Source: Silicimonas sp.
GTDB taxonomy: Bacteria > Pseudomonadota > Alphaproteobacteria > Rhodobacterales > Rhodobacteraceae
NCBI GenBank assembly: GCA_013002465.1
Contig: JABDJO010000018.1
Location: 35,356-99,355, forward strand
Direction: 5' to 3'
DNA: 64,000 bases
Shown here piece by piece: positions 53,233-62,776 of this stretch. The first letter of the stretch is position 1. Each line of letters starts with the position of its first letter. The notes beneath the pieces are model-generated. The model saw only the letters and a list, made by a program, of their open reading frames with translations. It was not told the origin of the DNA and ran no database searches. Made by a program: the position numbers and the translations under genes.

Positions 53233-54258
53233 TTATTGGCGGCAGGGTCCGGTCGATGTTCCCACGATCAGTTCGGCTTCAAGAAGCACATCCTCATGAT
53301 CCCGTGACGGATTTCCCAGCCGCCGAAGCAAGACGTCGACCACTTTTTCGCCGGCAAGACGGACCGACGACCGGATGGCAGTGAAGAATGGAGGCGACTC
53401 GCGGTTTGACAGGTATGAAAGGTCGTCATCATAGGTGATCAGCGAAACGTCCCGTCCCAAAATCAACCCCGCATCGTGCAAGGCACGGCGCACCCCAATC
53501 GCGGACATCACGGAGGCCGCCAGAAACGCGGTCGGAGGTTGCTTGATCGTCAACATGGATTTGGCGGCGGCATAACCATTGGCTTCGGTCATATCGCCGC
53601 TGATCTGCAAGTCATCCTCGACCGGCAGTCCAACCTCATGCAACGCGGCGAGATAACCATTCCTGCGTCGATGCGCAAAGTCGAACTCCAGTCGACCATT
53701 GATCAAGCCGATCCGTTCGTGCCCGAGGTCCGTCAGAAAGCGCGTCGCTTGATGAAACGCCCGCTGGTTGTTCACATCGACCCATGAGTACGGCACGGCG
53801 ACTTCCGAGGCACGGCCATGAACGACGAATTCCAGTCCAATGTCGTTCAACATGCCAATCCGGCGATCGTTCATCCGCGGGCCTTGCAGAACGATGCCTG
53901 CTACCAAACCTTCTGACTTGATCTTGCGGTATATCCGCGCCTCGTCGTCATCGTCCGCAATGGTGAGCGAAATGTCGTATCCCTTGGCCGCACCGGCGCT
54001 TGTCGCTCCGGCGATGAAATCCCCGAATATCGGATTCACCAGTTCGCCTTGCGCGTGCGCCGGAATGACATGACCGATGGTCATCCCATGCCCCGTCGCC
54101 AATCCACGCGCCCTGCTGTCGGGCTGATAATTCAGGCGCCTGGCTTCCTCCATGACACGCTGACGGGTTGCTTCGCGTACCTCCGGATAGCCATTCAATG
54201 CCCGGCTGACAGTCGTCGGCGACAATCCAAGGTGTTGTGAGAATTCTCTCAGGTTCAT
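53233..54258 (-). CDS. aglR: LacI-family repressor of the alpha-glucoside locus
   Basis: The N-terminus NLREFSQHLGLSPTTVSRALNGYPEV is a LacI helix-turn-helix and hinge; the rest is a periplasmic-binding-like effector domain. The ATG at 54258 is preferred; a TTG at 54267 would add three residues. It is divergent from aglE. AAAGCGGTTT at 54266-54275 overlaps its own start and resembles the AAAGCGCTTT palindrome before aglE, suggesting autorepression. An alpha-glucoside such as maltose or trehalose is the probable inducer. Confidence 0.88.
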   Translation of the reverse strand: MNLREFSQHLGLSPTTVSRALNGYPEVREATRQRVMEEARRLNYQPDSRARGLATGHGMTIGHVIPAHAQGELVNPIFGDFIAGATSAGAAKGYDISLTIADDDDEARIYRKIKSEGLVAGIVLQGPRMNDRRIGMLNDIGLEFVVHGRASEVAVPYSWVDVNNQRAFHQATRFLTDLGHERIGLINGRLEFDFAHRRRNGYLAALHEVGLPVEDDLQISGDMTEANGYAAAKSMLTIKQPPTAFLAASVMSAIGVRRALHDAGLILGRDVSLITYDDDLSYLSNRESPPFFTAIRSSVRLAGEKVVDVLLRRLGNPSRDHEDVLLEAELIVGTSTGPCRQ

Positions 54259-54378
54259 GTTCTTCAAAGCGGTTTCAAATCTGGCCTTCCTACTTGTTTA
54301 ATGCCCAATGGGCGCGAAATCAATTCGCTTAACTCGATCGAGCTTTCTCTCAAAAACCACAACCGATGCCAATACATA

Positions 54379-54407
54379 TTGACTCTACCGGCAGGCTGCG
54401 GTTTAAA
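54379..54407 (+). promoter_or_regulatory. aglE promoter, TTGACT-N17-TTTAAA
   Basis: TTGACT (54379-54384) and TTTAAA (54402-54407) are separated by 17 bp, a near-consensus sigma-70-type pair. The predicted transcription start at about 54414 is next to the LacI-type operator and about 70 bases before the aglE start. Confidence 0.65.
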
Positions 54408-54419
54408 AGTGCCGTATCC

Positions 54420-54429
54420 AAAGCGCTTT
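54420..54429. promoter_or_regulatory. LacI-type operator AAAGCGCTTT
   Basis: A perfect 10-bp palindrome lying just downstream of the predicted aglE transcription start, where bound repressor would block initiation. A half-copy TAAAAAGCGCGG follows directly. A related AAAGCGGTTT lies at the aglR start. It fits the AAAnCGnTTT-like core that LacI-family regulators use. Confidence 0.65.
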
Positions 54430-54484
54430 AAAAAGCGCGGTTGGAAAACCTGTGGGCGCAAGGCGCATTTTGGGAGGATGTTCC

Positions 54485-55753
54485 ATGAAGATTTCACTAT
54501 TCGCAGGTGCCGCGGCCCTGGCGATGACTGCTGGCTATGCATATGCCGAGCAGGTCACGGTATTTGGCCCATGGCTTGGGCCAGACCAGGAAAATGCCGA
54601 GGCCGTGCTGGCGGCTTTTGCCGAGAAATCCGGACATGATGTCCGCTATACCGGGTCTGACAGCTTCGAGCAGCAAATCCTGGTGGATGCCGAGGCTGGA
54701 TCAGCCCCGAACGTTGCCGTGTTCCCGCAGCCCGGGCTTGCCGCAGACATGGCGTCGCGCGGCTTTCTGACTCCGCTGACCGATGGCACCGCCGACTGGG
54801 TGCGCGAGAATTACGCCGCCGGTCAATCCTGGGTCGATTTGGGCACCTACGCTGACCAGAGCGGTGCAGATCAGATGTACGGCTTTTTCTACAAGGTCGA
54901 TGTGAAGTCGCTGGTCTGGTACAGCCCCGAGAACTTCGAAGACGCCGGCTACGAGGTTCCCGAGACGATGGAGGACCTGAAAGCGCTGACCGACCAGATC
55001 GTTGCAGACGGCGAGACACCGTGGTGCATCGGGCTTGGCTCCGGTGGTGCCACTGGCTGGCCAGCGACCGATTGGGTCGAAGACTTCATGCTGCGCACTC
55101 AGCCGACCGATGTCTACGACCAATGGGTGTCGAACGAGATTCCCTTTACCGATGAACGCGTTGTCGCTGCCATCGACGAATTCGGCGCCTTTGCCCGTAA
55201 CGACGACTACGTTGCAGGCGGTGCGGGCACAGTTGCCTCGACCGATTTCCGCGACAGCCCCAAGGGCCTCTTCAGTTCACCACCGCAGTGCTACATGCAC
55301 CGCCAGGCGTCGTTCATTCCGGCCTTCTTCCCGGACGGAACCGAGGTTGGCGAAGACGCTGATTTCTTCTACTTCCCGGCCTACGCGGGCAAGGACCTTG
55401 GCTCGCCGGTTCTGGGCGCCGGAACACTTTGGGCAATCACCAACGACAACCAGGCCGCCCACGACCTGATCGCCTTCCTGCAAACACCGGAAGCGCACGA
55501 AATCTGGATGGCACGCCAAGGTTTCCTTACACCTCACAAGGGTGTCGACACCTCGGTCTTCTCGGACCCGACGCTGAAGAAGATGAACGAAATCCTTCTT
55601 GGCGCGACCACCTTCCGCTTTGACGCATCCGACTTGATGCCGGGCGCTGTTGGCCAAGGCTCGTTCTGGACCGGCATGGTGGATTACACAGGTGGCGAGT
55701 CCGCTGCCGACGTTGCCGCCGAAATCCAGTCGTCCTGGGACGCGGCAAAGTAA
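54485..55753 (+). CDS. aglE: Alpha-glucoside ABC transporter, substrate-binding protein
   Basis: A signal peptide (KISLFAGAAALAMTAGYAYA) leads a 422-residue extracytoplasmic solute-binding protein of family 1 type. The region VTVFGPWLGPDQENAEAVL matches AglE. It binds alpha-glucosides (maltose, trehalose, sucrose) in the periplasm for AglF/G. The ATG at 54485 has GGGAGG 7 bases upstream. It is the first gene of aglEFGAK and is followed by a GC-rich hairpin. Confidence 0.9.
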   Translation: MKISLFAGAAALAMTAGYAYAEQVTVFGPWLGPDQENAEAVLAAFAEKSGHDVRYTGSDSFEQQILVDAEAGSAPNVAVFPQPGLAADMASRGFLTPLTDGTADWVRENYAAGQSWVDLGTYADQSGADQMYGFFYKVDVKSLVWYSPENFEDAGYEVPETMEDLKALTDQIVADGETPWCIGLGSGGATGWPATDWVEDFMLRTQPTDVYDQWVSNEIPFTDERVVAAIDEFGAFARNDDYVAGGAGTVASTDFRDSPKGLFSSPPQCYMHRQASFIPAFFPDGTEVGEDADFFYFPAYAGKDLGSPVLGAGTLWAITNDNQAAHDLIAFLQTPEAHEIWMARQGFLTPHKGVDTSVFSDPTLKKMNEILLGATTFRFDASDLMPGAVGQGSFWTGMVDYTGGESAADVAAEIQSSWDAAK

Positions 55754-55770
55754 ATCTCGCGAAGAAAAAC

Positions 55771-55795
55771 GGGCCCGGCGGCAACAGCCGGGTCC
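55771..55795 (+). other. Intercistronic hairpin between aglE and aglF
   Basis: GGGCCCGGC and GCCGGGTCC form a 9-base stem with one G-T pair or mismatch around 7 bases. It lacks a T-run. Hairpins of this kind after a binding-protein gene commonly protect the upstream message so that the binding protein is made in excess over the permeases. Confidence 0.55.
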
Positions 55796-55834
55796 GCACC
55801 AAAGCCAAAAGCAATGCACTGACGGGAGGGGCCC

Positions 55835-57067
55835 ATGCATCCTGCATTACAAGGCTTGATTACGGTCATCGTCGGTGTTGGAGGGTGCGTCGGGTATTAC
55901 TATTTCTCGAACCAGTTCCTCGACAAATTCCTGTTTCCCGCCAAGGGCGCCGATGCCGGCCGCAACATCAACCGCGCCAATATGGTGCGCCCCTGGCTGT
56001 TCCTTTTTCCGGCGATTTTCGTCCTGGGCCTTTACCTGGCCTATCCCGTTTTCGAGACACTTCGCCTTTCACTGACCGACCGCTCTCAGGACGGCGCCTT
56101 TGTCGGACTGGCGAACTATAACCAGATGTTCTCCGAGCCGAAATTCTGGGAAGCCATGCGCAACAACATGCTGTGGCTAATCGTGGTTCCAGCCGCTTCG
56201 ACCGCTATTGGTTTGCTGGTCGCGCAACTTACCGACCGCATCGCCTGGGGAAACGTCGCCAAGTCGCTGATCTTCATGCCCATGGCGATTTCCTTTGTCG
56301 GTGCCAGCGTCATATTCAAGTTGATTTATGACGCCCGCCCCGAGGATCAGGCGCAGATCGGTGTCCTGAACGCGGTCTGGTTGCAATTCGATGGCGGGAT
56401 CGGGTCCGTCTTTCTGTTGAAACTTTTGCCCGCCATCATCCTTCTGGCTTTCGCCGCACTCACCGCCTATCTGGTCTGGACGCTGGTCCAGCCGATCCTT
56501 GATACCCAGAAAAGAACCGGCCTGCTGCAACTGCTGCTTCGCCTGATGGGCGGGGCCATCGGTGTATGGCTCGGCATCCTTGCCGTGATAAATGCTGTCC
56601 AGGTCTTTGGGATCGACTATGCGTATGGCGAGCCGCAAACCTGGCTGACAGTGCCGTTCTGGAATTCGTTCTTCCTGATGGTGGTGTTGATCTGGATCCA
56701 AACCGGGTTTGCGATGGTGATCCTTTCGGCCGCCTTGCGGGGCATCCCCGAAGAAACCGTCGAAGCCGCCATCGTCGACGGTGCCAACCCCTTCCAGGTC
56801 TTTTTCAAGATCAAAGTCCCGCAAATTGCGGGCACGATCGTGGTGGTCTGGACAACGATCACCCTCACGGTCCTGAAGGTCTTCGACATCGTCTTCGCGA
56901 TGACCAACGGCCAGTGGGAAACCCAAGTGTTGGCGAATTACATGTTCGACAAATTGTTCCGCGCCAATGACTGGGGCGTAGGATCGGCAAGCGCGATCAT
57001 CATCATGCTGCTGGTGTCGCCGATCCTCATCTGGAACGTCTACAACGCCCGCAAAGAAATGCGCTGA
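55835..57067 (+). CDS. aglF: Alpha-glucoside ABC transporter, permease
   Basis: This is an MalF-type inner membrane subunit. The EAA loop that contacts the ATPase is EAAIVDGANPFQVFFKIKVPQI near residue 308. At 410 residues it is longer than the usual AglF (about 330): there is an extra N-terminal membrane segment before NMVRPWLFLFPAIF, and additional hydrophobic helices around 190-255. ACGGGAGGGG precedes the ATG. It forms the channel with AglG. Confidence 0.88.
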   Translation: MHPALQGLITVIVGVGGCVGYYYFSNQFLDKFLFPAKGADAGRNINRANMVRPWLFLFPAIFVLGLYLAYPVFETLRLSLTDRSQDGAFVGLANYNQMFSEPKFWEAMRNNMLWLIVVPAASTAIGLLVAQLTDRIAWGNVAKSLIFMPMAISFVGASVIFKLIYDARPEDQAQIGVLNAVWLQFDGGIGSVFLLKLLPAIILLAFAALTAYLVWTLVQPILDTQKRTGLLQLLLRLMGGAIGVWLGILAVINAVQVFGIDYAYGEPQTWLTVPFWNSFFLMVVLIWIQTGFAMVILSAALRGIPEETVEAAIVDGANPFQVFFKIKVPQIAGTIVVVWTTITLTVLKVFDIVFAMTNGQWETQVLANYMFDKLFRANDWGVGSASAIIIMLLVSPILIWNVYNARKEMR

Positions 57068-57077
57068 GGAGGCTCCC

Positions 57078-58229
57078 ATGGACAATATCGCAGGAACCAA
57101 ATCATCGCTGACCTGGGCTGTACATCTTTCGGTCGTGTTCCTGGTGCTTCTCTGGCTTTTCCCGACGGTCGGGCTGTTTGTTTCTTCTTTCCGCACGGCG
57201 GATCAAATCGCAACAAGCGGCTGGTGGGCCTCCATGTTCCCCTCCGAGCAGAATTTGGTGTTGCGCGCTGCCGACCCCGACGACTTTCGCGTGGAACAAG
57301 GCGGCGTTTTCGTTGTCGAAGGCAACCTGTTTGACGAAGACAGCGCAGCCGAAATCAGTGTTTGGGGCACCTCGTCGCGGGCCATTGACACCTATGTTCC
57401 CGGCGACGTGGCCGATCTTGGCGATGGCGAGACGATCACGGTGGATGCGACCGGCAACTATGTGTGGACCGGCAACGACGACCAGATGTCCGGTCGCGGC
57501 CAAAGGGTCTTTGCCACAGCGGAAGCACCGCCCGAGTTCACCCTGGCCAACTATGACAACTTGCTGTTGGATCCTTCGAACAACGAAGGCATGGCCAAGG
57601 CGTTTTTCAACACGCTGACGGTGACAATTCCGGCGACAATCATCCCGATTGTGGTGGCTGCCTTTGCGGCCTATGCCCTGGCCTGGATGGATTTTCCCGG
57701 GCGCGCGTTGCTGATCGCACTGATCGTCGGATTGTTGGTCGTTCCCCTGCAACTGGCTCTCATACCTCTCTTGAAGCTGCACTTGGGTATCGGGATTGGC
57801 AAAGGCTATCTGGGCGTTTGGCTTGCACACACCGGCTTTGGGATGCCCTTGGCCATATACCTGTTACGTAACTACATGGTCGGATTACCGCGTGACATCA
57901 TTGAGAACGCGAAGGTTGACGGCGCGACGGATTTCCAGATTTTCACCAAGATCATCCTGCCCCTGTCCTTCCCGGCGCTCGCCTCTTTCGCGATCTTTCA
58001 GTTTCTCTGGACCTGGAACGATCTTCTGGTGGCCAAGGTCTTCCTGATCGACGCAACCGGCGAAACCACCGTCATGACCAACCAGATCGTCGAGCTTCTG
58101 GGCACCCGAGGCGGCAATTGGGAAGTCCTTGCGACGGCAGCTTTCGTTTCAATCGCCGTGCCGCTGGCCGTCTTCTTTGCCATGCAACGTTATCTGGTGC
58201 GCGGTCTTCTGGCCGGTTCGGTCAAATAG
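57078..58229 (+). CDS. aglG: Alpha-glucoside ABC transporter, permease
   Basis: This is an MalG-type subunit, 383 residues. After the first membrane helix (about 12-36) a long periplasmic region of about 110 residues precedes the remaining helices, as usual for AglG. The EAA loop is ENAKVDGATDFQIFTKIILPLS near residue 275. GAGGAGGC precedes the ATG, 10 bases after aglF. It pairs with AglF. Confidence 0.9.
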   Translation: MDNIAGTKSSLTWAVHLSVVFLVLLWLFPTVGLFVSSFRTADQIATSGWWASMFPSEQNLVLRAADPDDFRVEQGGVFVVEGNLFDEDSAAEISVWGTSSRAIDTYVPGDVADLGDGETITVDATGNYVWTGNDDQMSGRGQRVFATAEAPPEFTLANYDNLLLDPSNNEGMAKAFFNTLTVTIPATIIPIVVAAFAAYALAWMDFPGRALLIALIVGLLVVPLQLALIPLLKLHLGIGIGKGYLGVWLAHTGFGMPLAIYLLRNYMVGLPRDIIENAKVDGATDFQIFTKIILPLSFPALASFAIFQFLWTWNDLLVAKVFLIDATGETTVMTNQIVELLGTRGGNWEVLATAAFVSIAVPLAVFFAMQRYLVRGLLAGSVK

Positions 58230-58237
58230 GGACAGCC

Positions 58238-59896
58238 ATGAGCAAAATCGAAACCGCTTTAAGTGGCGATCTGCAGATCGAAAAGGACTGGTGGCGCGGT
58301 GCGGTCATCTATCAGATCTATCCGCGCAGCTATCAAGACAGCGATGGCAACGGCGTCGGGGACATCCCCGGCATTACCAGCCGCCTGCCTTACATTGCCA
58401 GTCTGGGCGTCGATGCAATCTGGATCAGCCCGTTCTTCAAATCTCCCATGAAGGACTTTGGTTATGACGTCAGTGACTATTGCGATGTTGACCTGCTGTT
58501 CGGAACATTGGGCGATTTCGACAAATTGATCGCCAAGGCCCATGAGTTGGGTCTGAAGGTCATGATCGACCTTGTTCTTTCACACACCAGCGATCAGCAT
58601 CCGTGGTTCATCGAAAGCCGTCGTGATCGCGACAATTCCCGGTCGAACTGGTACGTCTGGGCAGACCCCAATCCTGACGGCACGCCGCCCAACAACTGGC
58701 TGTCGATCTTCGGCGGGTCGGCCTGGCACTGGAATCCGCGGCGCGAGCAGTACTATTTGCACAATTTCCTGGTCAGCCAGCCCGACCTGAATTTTCACGA
58801 ACCTCAGGTGCAGGATGCTCTCTTGGACGTTGCACGCTTTTGGTTGGAACGGGGCGTGAACGGCTTTCGGCTGGACACGATCAACTTCTATTTCCACGAC
58901 CAGCAATTGCGCGACAACCCAGCGCTGCCCCCTGAAAGGCGCAACGCAAGCATCGCACCGTCGGTCAATCCCTATAACCATCAAGATCATCTGTACTCGA
59001 AGAATCGCCCCGAAAACCTGGCGTTTCTGCGAAAACTTAGGGCAGTGATGAACCCTTATCGTGCCGCTGCCGTCGGTGAAGTTGGCGATGCGCAGCGCGG
59101 GTTGGAATTGATGGGAGAATACACATCCGGCGACGATCTGATGCAGATGTGTTATGCCTTCGAATTCCTTTCAACCGACAGCCCGAACGCCGAACGTTTC
59201 GCAGAAGTCATGGCCAGGTTCGACAACGTTGCTGCGGATGGCTGGGCCTGCTGGGCTTTTTCAAATCATGACGTCACGCGTCACAAATCGCGTTGGAACC
59301 TGTCCGATGATGCCCTGCGTGTGTTGACCACGCTGATCATGTGCTTGCGCGGGTCGGTGTGCATCTATCAGGGCGAAGAACTTGGGCTGGACGAAGCCGA
59401 CGTTGCCTTCGATGACCTGCAAGATCCCTATGGCATCGAATTCTGGCCGGAATTCAAGGGCCGCGACGGATGTCGCACACCCATGGTCTGGACAACTCAG
59501 GACGAACACGCAGGGTTCAGTCACGGCAAGCCATGGCTGCCGGTCAGTCCGGATCACGCGGCGCGTGCCGTGGACCGTCAGGAAAGCGATCCCAAATCAC
59601 TGGTCCACCACTACCGGAATGCAATTAAACTGCGACGTGATTGGGCTGTACTCAGAAACGGCGACCAGTCGGGCATGACGACATCCGGCAATCTTCTCAG
59701 TTTCACGCGAAGCGACGGAAACGATGTGCTGTTCTGTGTCTTCAACCTTGGACGCGAAGCCGCCGACACGAAATTGCCAGACGGCGAGTGGCGCGCAGTC
59801 GGGCCCGATCCGGCCCAGATCCAGAACAACCAGGTCACTCTTGAAGCCTGGCAGTGCCTGATTGCCCAGAAAATGAGGGATGGAACAAATGACTGA
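58238..59896 (+). CDS. aglA: Alpha-glucosidase (GH13)
   Basis: This cytosolic hydrolase splits imported alpha-glucosides. 552 residues with the GH13 catalytic residues in order: D213 in [10 protein letters not shown]281 in VGEVGD, D345 in SNHDV, and the first conserved region [31 protein letters not shown] opens the barrel. It lies 8 bases after aglG; the frame's earlier start (58118) would overlap aglG heavily and is not used. AglK follows with an 8-base overlap. Confidence 0.93.
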   Translation: MSKIETALSGDLQIEKDWWRGAVIYQIYPRSYQDSDGNGVGDIPGITSRLPYIASLGVDAIWISPFFKSPMKDFGYDVSDYCDVDLLFGTLGDFDKLIAKAHELGLKVMIDLVLSHTSDQHPWFIESRRDRDNSRSNWYVWADPNPDGTPPNNWLSIFGGSAWHWNPRREQYYLHNFLVSQPDLNFHEPQVQDALLDVARFWLERGVNGFRLDTINFYFHDQQLRDNPALPPERRNASIAPSVNPYNHQDHLYSKNRPENLAFLRKLRAVMNPYRAAAVGEVGDAQRGLELMGEYTSGDDLMQMCYAFEFLSTDSPNAERFAEVMARFDNVAADGWACWAFSNHDVTRHKSRWNLSDDALRVLTTLIMCLRGSVCIYQGEELGLDEADVAFDDLQDPYGIEFWPEFKGRDGCRTPMVWTTQDEHAGFSHGKPWLPVSPDHAARAVDRQESDPKSLVHHYRNAIKLRRDWAVLRNGDQSGMTTSGNLLSFTRSDGNDVLFCVFNLGREAADTKLPDGEWRAVGPDPAQIQNNQVTLEAWQCLIAQKMRDGTND

Positions 59897-60977
59897 TCTA
59901 AAACTCACCGACATCGACAAGACCTATGGCGGCAATGTCAACGTTCTGAAGAACATCAACCTGGACATTAAGGCAGGCGAGTTGATCGTCTTCGTCGGCC
60001 CGTCGGGGTGCGGAAAATCGACGCTTTTGCGGATGATCGCGGGATTGGAAAAGATCACCGGCGGAACGCTGGAAATCGGTGGGCAAGTGGTCAATGACGT
60101 CCCGCCCGCCCAGCGCGGGATCGCGATGGTGTTTCAATCCTATGCGCTCTATCCCCATATGACAGTGCGCGACAATATGGCTTTCGCGCTGAAGATCGCC
60201 AAGAAATCCAAGGAAGAAATCGACGCCGCAATCGACAAGGCTGCCCGTATCCTGCAACTCGAACCCTACCTCGACCGCCTTCCAAAGGCGCTGTCGGGCG
60301 GGCAGCGCCAAAGGGTGGCCATCGGGCGATCAATTGTGCGGGATCCAAAAGTTTACCTTTTCGACGAGCCGCTTTCCAATCTTGATGCCGGACTTCGTGT
60401 CGCAACGCGGATCGAAATCGCCCAGCTAAAGGAAAGCATGCCCGACAGCACCATGATCTATGTGACACACGATCAGGTCGAGGCCATGACGCTTGCCAGC
60501 CGGATCGTGGTGCTAGCCAACAAGGGCATCGCGCAAGTCGGCACGCCCTTGGAACTTTACGAACGCCCAGAGAATGAATTCGTCGCCCAGTTCATTGGCT
60601 CACCTTCGATGAATCTGCTGTCTGGCAAGATCACCGAGGTTGGGGCGGAAACCGTAGTTGAACTGAATGGCGGCGGCACGGCGCGGTCTTCGGTTTCCAC
60701 GACCGAGGCGGATGTGGGAAAGGCCGTAAATGTCGGCGTTCGCCCAGAGGATTTCGTCGTGGCCGACGCAACCCACATCTATTCAGGCAATGTTGGAATT
60801 ACCGAGGCGTTGGGCGAAGTGACGTTGCTCTATCTGAACGATGAAGGACGGGAAACACCGATCATTGCCAAACTGCCGGGCATTCATTTGGCCGAGCGCG
60901 GCACCACGATCAACCTCACGGCCGACCCCGCCAAGGTCCACATTTTCCACGAAGGGCGTTCGCTCGCCTACGCATGA
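59889..60977 (+). CDS. aglK: Alpha-glucoside ABC transporter, ATP-binding protein
   Basis: This is an MsmK/UgpC-type ATPase of 362 residues. Walker A is [10 protein letters not shown]-loop [13 protein letters not shown], signature [13 protein letters not shown], Walker [13 protein letters not shown] and H-loop [13 protein letters not shown]-like regulatory domain follows from about residue 235. The ATG at 59889 overlaps the aglA stop by 8 bases, so coupling is likely. It energises AglEFG. Confidence 0.93.
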   Translation: MTDLKLTDIDKTYGGNVNVLKNINLDIKAGELIVFVGPSGCGKSTLLRMIAGLEKITGGTLEIGGQVVNDVPPAQRGIAMVFQSYALYPHMTVRDNMAFALKIAKKSKEEIDAAIDKAARILQLEPYLDRLPKALSGGQRQRVAIGRSIVRDPKVYLFDEPLSNLDAGLRVATRIEIAQLKESMPDSTMIYVTHDQVEAMTLASRIVVLANKGIAQVGTPLELYERPENEFVAQFIGSPSMNLLSGKITEVGAETVVELNGGGTARSSVSTTEADVGKAVNVGVRPEDFVVADATHIYSGNVGITEALGEVTLLYLNDEGRETPIIAKLPGIHLAERGTTINLTADPAKVHIFHEGRSLAYA

Positions 60978-61044
60978 CACGGTAACGCGACGACGCCCCC
61001 CGCTATCCCGGGAACGAATTTGTGAACGGGTCCACAATAACGCG

Positions 61045-61058
61045 GGCGATGAATCGCC
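61045..61058. promoter_or_regulatory. Inverted repeat GGCGAT-GA-ATCGCC
   Basis: A perfect 6-bp inverted repeat with a 2-base centre, about 105 bases before the family-5 binding-protein gene. The flanking 184 bases hold no gene, so the repeat may be an operator for that transporter. Confidence 0.3.
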
Positions 61059-61161
61059 TAGAATGTCATTGGTTTTGAGCGGAAACGGCCCTAGCATGGT
61101 GCGATTGCATGGGGCGTCTTCTCCATGAAACTCAACAAAAGCAAAGAATTCGGGAGGGAAC

Positions 61162-62727
61162 ATGCTTAGACTTGCAACGATATCGGCATTGGTGCTTGGC
61201 GTCGCAGGCGCCAGTCATGCCGAGACATTCCGGTGGGCAGGAACGACGGATCCCCAGACGATGGATCCGCATGCCGTAAACTCGGCCCCGGTTCTGGGGT
61301 TCCTCAACAACGTCTACGAAGGCCTTGTCCGTCGCGGGAAAGACATGAGCGTCGAGCCCGCCCTTGCAACTTCATGGGAACCGATCGGCGATGGCGAGGG
61401 CTGGCGGTTCACGCTTCGTCAGGGCGTCAAGTTTCACGACGGTGCCGACATGACGGCTGAAGATGTGCGGTTCAGCTTTGAGCGCGCGTCGTCCGAAGCG
61501 TCGGATACCCGAAGCTGGTTTGCGCCGGTCAGTGATGTGGTCGTCGTCGATGATTATACGGTCGACATTCTGACGAACGCCCCAAACCCGATCTTCCCGG
61601 ATTCCATCGCGAACTGGATGATCATGGACAAAGACTGGGCCGAAGCCAACGACACCACGCGGCCCGACAAGGAAAACGGCAATCACGCCACGCTCAACGC
61701 GAATGGCACTGGTGCCTTCATGGTCAGCGACCGGCAGCCGGGACTTTCGACCTCGCTCAAGCCATTTGATGGATGGTGGGACAACGCCGAACATAACATC
61801 ACCGAAGCCACCTTCACCCCGATTGAAAATTCGGCAACCGCCGTGGCGGCGCTCTTGTCGGGCGACGTCGACATGATCAACCCGGTGCCAATCCAGGACG
61901 CCGACCGTGTCGACCAGCGGGACGGCACGACGGTTGTGCGCGGCATCGAAGCCCGTGTCATCATGTTGGGCTTCGGCCACGACCGGGACACACTGAAATA
62001 CACGTCGATGGCAGGCGAAAAGAACCCCTTCCTTGACGTGCGCGTGCGCGAGGCCGTGGCCAAGGCAATCAACGTCGATGCGGTTCTGCAAACCATCATG
62101 CGTGGCAGCGCCGAAGCCGCAAGTCAGTTGGTCAGCCCGTCCATGCGGGGTTATTCCGGCGCCAATGCCGCGCGTCCATCCTATGACCCGGAAGGCGCAA
62201 AGGCGCTTCTGGCCGAGGCCGGATATGCCGATGGGTTCTCATTCGGTCTGAAGTGCCCCAACAACCGCTATCTGAACGACGAAGCGGTGTGCCAGGCGGT
62301 CACGGGAATGTTGGCGCAGATCGGTGTTACCGCCGAACTGGACGCGATGCCGGTGCAGAACTATTGGCCCGAACTGCGCGAAGACAACTTCGACATGTAC
62401 ATGCTGGGATGGTCTCCGGGCACATTCGATCACGAACACCCGGTGCGCTTTCTTGTCACCACACCGAACCCGGACAAAAAGTTGGGTTCATGGAACTTCG
62501 GCGGCTTTTCCAACGCCCGCGTCGATGAACTGCTGCCGCTGATCCAGTCCGAGATTGACAATACAAAGCGCCAGTCGATGATCGACGAGGTCGTCTCGAT
62601 CTATCAATCCGAGCACGCTTACGTTCCGCTTTATGTTCAACCGCTGGTCTGGGGCATGCGCGACAACGTCTCGCTTACGCAGCGACCGGACAACTTCTTC
62701 ATCCTTCGTTGGGTGACGGTCAACTGA
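61162..62727 (+). CDS. ABC transporter substrate-binding protein, family 5, 521 aa
   Basis: A signal peptide (LRLATISALVLGVAGASHA) precedes an SBP_bac_5 domain with RWAGTTDPQTMDPH and LATSWEPIGDGEGWRFTLRQGVKFHDG, the typical early region, and PFLDVRVREAVAKAINVDAVL in the middle. Family-5 proteins bind oligopeptides, dipeptides, nickel chelates or oligosaccharides. GGGAGGGAAC precedes the ATG. The ligand is unknown; the neighbouring agl system hints at, but does not show, a sugar. Confidence 0.9.
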   Translation: MLRLATISALVLGVAGASHAETFRWAGTTDPQTMDPHAVNSAPVLGFLNNVYEGLVRRGKDMSVEPALATSWEPIGDGEGWRFTLRQGVKFHDGADMTAEDVRFSFERASSEASDTRSWFAPVSDVVVVDDYTVDILTNAPNPIFPDSIANWMIMDKDWAEANDTTRPDKENGNHATLNANGTGAFMVSDRQPGLSTSLKPFDGWWDNAEHNITEATFTPIENSATAVAALLSGDVDMINPVPIQDADRVDQRDGTTVVRGIEARVIMLGFGHDRDTLKYTSMAGEKNPFLDVRVREAVAKAINVDAVLQTIMRGSAEAASQLVSPSMRGYSGANAARPSYDPEGAKALLAEAGYADGFSFGLKCPNNRYLNDEAVCQAVTGMLAQIGVTAELDAMPVQNYWPELREDNFDMYMLGWSPGTFDHEHPVRFLVTTPNPDKKLGSWNFGGFSNARVDELLPLIQSEIDNTKRQSMIDEVVSIYQSEHAYVPLYVQPLVWGMRDNVSLTQRPDNFFILRWVTVN

Positions 62728-62776
62728 TCCCAGGGTCCGCGCTTTCAGACATGGCGGCGCGGGCCCATTCCTCCTC

